Shown here: positions 61,494 through 64,000 of the stretch, in pieces | Layout: each line of letters opens with the position of its first letter | Position numbering within the stretch: the first letter of the stretch is position 1 | Assembly: GCA_024643795.1 (NCBI GenBank) | Contig: JAHEMF010000007.1 | Span: 1-64,000 of the forward strand | Length of the DNA stretch: 64,000 bases | Direction: 5' to 3' | Source of the DNA: Bacteroidota bacterium | GTDB lineage: Bacteria > Bacteroidota > Bacteroidia > AKYH767-A > OLB10 | Position numbers and translations under genes: made by a program | The notes under the pieces: model-generated | The model's input: only the letters and a program-made list of their open reading frames with translations | Database searches by the model: none | Told to the model about the DNA's origin: nothing

Positions 61494-63029
61494 TTATTCT
61501 AAAACAAGTTTTCGGTTTACTACTCCGGAGGAAACATAAATACTTATCATATAAACTCCGTTTGAGAGATCTTTCCTGTTCAGTATGATCTGTTTTTCTG
61601 ATCGCATCTGTTTTTCGTAAACAATCCTGCCCGACAAATCAGCAATTTCAATCTTTTCTACAAGTATTCCGGCTTGTCCGGGATCAACATAGAAGATGTC
61701 CTTAGCGGGATTTGGATACACTGATATATTTTGTTCAGCGGATTCAAGGTCATTTATACCGGTAGCCAGGTTAAGGCAATAGACAACCCTTGGGTTGATA
61801 TAATTCATGATGGTATCGATATATGTGAGGCCTTTTGTTTTAGACATATCCGGATTTGTGAGCAATGCATTGGCATAAATAACTGCGCCATTTTGACCCA
61901 GCAAAGGAGCTTCAGTAACTACAGTAAGCGAATCGTACCACTCCCAGGGGCCAGCCTGCACCGGTGGGATTGTGGCGAAAGGAAACAAACCTTCAAAACC
62001 TTCATTGAGTTGGTTTGCTGCTAAAGTATAAGGATCAGAGAATCCTGCATTTGCGAAGCAGTTGTTGTTTCCATATTGATTTGCGAACCTTATTATAGAC
62101 CTGGAACCAATTACATCTACTACAGACTGTGGAGGAGTACCTGGAACAAAAACTGTTCCGATATTATATGGAGCGAACGGATCGCCAATTGCATGCATTC
62201 CTATCATAGGTACATCGCCAGCCTCAAGCCATGTTGAATCGCCTAAAGCGCCTCCAAGGTTAAAGGCAAATGAAATATCATTGGAAAATCCAACACTGTT
62301 ATTTGGATTGTTGACTTGGGCTAATCCGCCGTAACCATCATAATCCCCTAATACTGTCTGATTAACATATGGCTGTCCTGCTACAAAACCATAGGTGGCA
62401 TCTGTGATACCACTTACGAATTTTGGTAGTGTTATTTCGGCAGGTTTATCAAGACAAGCGTAGTTAATTGCAATGTATCCTCCTGTGCCTTGTCCGCCCA
62501 GAATAATTACATTAGGGTCAATACCATAATTGTTGCTACCTGCAGCATCGGCTCTGAAGAATCGTACGCAAGCTTTAGCATCCTGAATTGCTCTGTAAAT
62601 GGCCTGTAAAATGGTTCCTCTTCTGATATCCACATTAGTCCCGGCAGGGTTCCATCCTAATCGATAATCCATATTGGCTACTACATAACCTCTTTTGGCA
62701 AATTGTGAGCACATAGCCACAGTTGCGCTGTCATTTCTGCTGCCGGTTGGAGTGCCATTGATATACCGGGGAAGAAAACTTCCGGTATGCATAAAAACGA
62801 TTAATGGACGTTGTGCCAGCGCATCACCTGTTGGTTCATAAACATCCATGTACAAGTCAATGAAGCCTGGTGAAGTAGGTGGGAAAACACTGAAGTTGTT
62901 TCCATAAACAATATTTTTTGTTACCGTAACATTGGAAAATACTTCTGTAAGATAGCGTTGTGCAAATGAGCTGACAGGTAATAAAGACATCAGAGCACAG
63001 GCCAGTAGAGTAAGTAGAGTTCTTTTCAT
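61494..63029 (-). CDS. T9SS-exported alpha/beta-hydrolase-fold protein lacking nucleophile Ser
   Basis: 511 residues: signal peptide (through SSFAQ), an alpha/beta-hydrolase domain and a C-terminal type A T9SS sorting domain (ISVYPNPAKDIFYVD). The fold is recognisable from DLYMDVYEPTGD, the oxyanion region FMHTGSFL, GYVVANMDYRLGW and the nucleophile elbow. In relatives the elbow reads GGESAGGY; here it reads GGQGTGGY at 178-185, placing Gly181 where the Ser should be. It is probably a non-catalytic member, or uses another residue. Gene order gives no clue; the TonB receptor fragment lies upstream. Confidence 0.85.
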   Translation of the reverse strand: MKRTLLTLLACALMSLLPVSSFAQRYLTEVFSNVTVTKNIVYGNNFSVFPPTSPGFIDLYMDVYEPTGDALAQRPLIVFMHTGSFLPRYINGTPTGSRNDSATVAMCSQFAKRGYVVANMDYRLGWNPAGTNVDIRRGTILQAIYRAIQDAKACVRFFRADAAGSNNYGIDPNVIILGGQGTGGYIAINYACLDKPAEITLPKFVSGITDATYGFVAGQPYVNQTVLGDYDGYGGLAQVNNPNNSVGFSNDISFAFNLGGALGDSTWLEAGDVPMIGMHAIGDPFAPYNIGTVFVPGTPPQSVVDVIGSRSIIRFANQYGNNNCFANAGFSDPYTLAANQLNEGFEGLFPFATIPPVQAGPWEWYDSLTVVTEAPLLGQNGAVIYANALLTNPDMSKTKGLTYIDTIMNYINPRVVYCLNLATGINDLESAEQNISVYPNPAKDIFYVDPGQAGILVEKIEIADLSGRIVYEKQMRSEKQIILNRKDLSNGVYMISIYVSSGVVNRKLVLE

Positions 63030-63071
63030 ATTGGTTGATTTTTCCTTAAAGATAAAAATAATGCTAAAACT

Positions 63072-64000
63072 TTAGTTTTTGAGGTTTTCAGAGGGAATTG
63101 TGAGGTTGATACTCAGGTAATAAAGGCTGCCAACCAATGGGCCTCCGTAAACTTCATAGTGTTTGTTATCCAGAATGTTAGAGCCCCCTACTTTGAACAT
63201 CAGATTACCATTCATAAATTTATAATTAACCTGTGCGTCAAGTACCCCAAATGATTCTATATACCCGGTAAATTGTGGAGAGCCTTCATATTGATACCCT
63301 TCAACCCATTTAAAGTTTACAGCAAAGCCAAAGTTATTGATGTCGCGACCGTTGAATCCTACATTAAATTTATGTTCCGGTGTATTAAATGCCGGTATAA
63401 GCGGATCGGTAGAACCATGCCTGTCTAGTTTGTTCCATGAATAGTTGGTTATAAGGGCATAATACTTACCCAAATAGTAGTTCAGCCCAACTGATAAGCC
63501 TGAAGTGGTTACCCTGTCGGGGGAGTTTGTGGCTACACGCACTGCGTTGTTGAATGTTAATGTTTTACCAACACCGGGGTAGGTGAGGGTATCTATATCG
63601 GCTCCAAGTTTGTAACCAATGAAGTTGTCATACCAACTGTAATAAGCACTTATGTCAAAATATAATTTATTGCTAAGTGTAGTGCGATAGCCTAACTCAA
63701 GCGTTTTTACCTCTTCAGGTACTACAGGATCAACATCAAAATATTCAAGTGTGTCGAACTTGCTGTTGTAATCGTAAAAGTTAATCAACGACTCTATGGT
63801 AACAAGGTCTTTGTATCCATCTTTATTACCGATGAGTATGGCACGACCCACAGGATAATAAAGGTATTGGTCGGCGAGAGTTGGGTTTCTGATGGCAGAT
63901 GACATAGATACTCTTATAACCTGTCGTTCATCCGGCAGGTAAACAGCTGATAGTGCAGGTGAGAAGAGGTATTCAAAATTCTCGTTCTTATCTACGCGGC
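63072..64000 (-). CDS. TonB-dependent receptor, C-terminal part (truncated by window edge)
   Basis: The frame stays open to the right edge, giving about 308 residues of a beta-barrel C-terminus. The conserved barrel segment FSPALSAVYLPDERQVIRVS followed by MSSAIRNPTLADQY is typical of TonB-dependent receptors, with later strands such as TLELGYRTTLSNKLYFDISAYYSWYDNF (quoted in part: YRTTLSNKLYFDISAYYS). The final strand is YYLSINLTIPSENLKN. The plug domain, TonB box and any carboxypeptidase-like N-terminal domain lie outside the window. Ligand unknown. It is 42 bp upstream of the T9SS hydrolase gene on the same strand. Confidence 0.9.
   Translation of the reverse strand, partial: RVDKNENFEYLFSPALSAVYLPDERQVIRVSMSSAIRNPTLADQYLYYPVGRAILIGNKDGYKDLVTIESLINFYDYNSKFDTLEYFDVDPVVPEEVKTLELGYRTTLSNKLYFDISAYYSWYDNFIGYKLGADIDTLTYPGVGKTLTFNNAVRVATNSPDRVTTSGLSVGLNYYLGKYYALITNYSWNKLDRHGSTDPLIPAFNTPEHKFNVGFNGRDINNFGFAVNFKWVEGYQYEGSPQFTGYIESFGVLDAQVNYKFMNGNLMFKVGGSNILDNKHYEVYGGPLVGSLYYLSINLTIPSENLKN

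Noticed and set aside
1-64000. CRISPR arrays, insertion sequences, prophage or toxin-antitoxin loci
   Set aside because: No spaced direct repeats, transposase or integrase other than XerD, and no toxin-antitoxin pair was found by reading; MazG here is the pyrophosphohydrolase, unrelated to MazEF toxin function.

Overview
The window is typical Bacteroidota chromosome, and the organism is probably an aerobic, gliding, type IX secreting (T9SS) bacterium. The signs are a T9SS plug protein, three secreted proteins with T9SS type A sorting domains, GldF and GldG, a bacillithiol-pathway deacetylase, a TonB-dependent receptor, Reg_prop/Y_Y_Y and LytTR signalling proteins, and promoters of the TTTG-N19-TAnnTTTG type with little Shine-Dalgarno signal. 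I cannot name a genus from the sequence. I see no insertion sequence, prophage, CRISPR array or rRNA operon. Gene density is high, and the only gene-free stretch above 300 bases is 42014-42353.

Layout. 1-166 (+) is the end of a SpoU-type RNA methyltransferase. 221-7680 (-) is an envelope-related run read from the right: PagL-like acyloxyacyl hydrolase, DUF2807 lipoprotein, LtaS-like phosphotransferase, ABC-F ATPase, T9SS plug, ApaG. 7744-12979 holds mazG (+), then a leftward set (sodium:solute symporter, methyltransferase, ZIP transporter), then corA (+). 12988-18501 (+) holds priA, an RprX/RprY-like kinase-regulator pair and a lipoprotein MsrB. 18510-21276 (-) holds an RluA-type pseudouridine synthase, panB and a coiled-coil exported protein. 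21353-24428 (+) holds a lipoprotein and dnaK. 24479-29074 (-) encodes a periplasmic-propeller HisKA_2 kinase and its likely REC-PAS-LytTR partner.

29149-37306 (-) is a ten-gene run with mostly overlapping ends. Cytochrome c maturation genes (ccmB, C, D, E, F) lead into DUF2520, KdsC-like, UbiA-like, Maf and EamA genes. bshB1 (+) follows. Two tandem Asp-box T9SS cargo paralogues (38143-42013, -) come next, then a GT4 glycosyltransferase and a copper P-type ATPase (-), a tRNA-His (+), a thioredoxin-like lipoprotein, and OPT and POT peptide transporters (-).

50391-60995 is mostly rightward: cold-shock protein, sulfotransferase, SAM hydrolase with an ABM-domain protein, gldF-gldG-DUF4340, dnaN, xerD, a DUF985 cupin and a DUF4382 lipoprotein. 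phoH and aroQ face the other way. The right end (-) holds a cytosolic MsrB, a T9SS-exported alpha/beta hydrolase lacking the usual nucleophile serine, and the C-terminal part of a TonB-dependent receptor cut by the window edge.

No wholly new multi-gene system stands out. The best leads are regulatory and biochemical oddities: a 10-bp inverted repeat among repeated TGTCA motifs before dnaK, a set of probable leaderless promoters, a cysteine-type CcmE, a pseudo-esterase, the paired Asp-box cargo proteins, and a GldFG-DUF4340 module next to dnaN.
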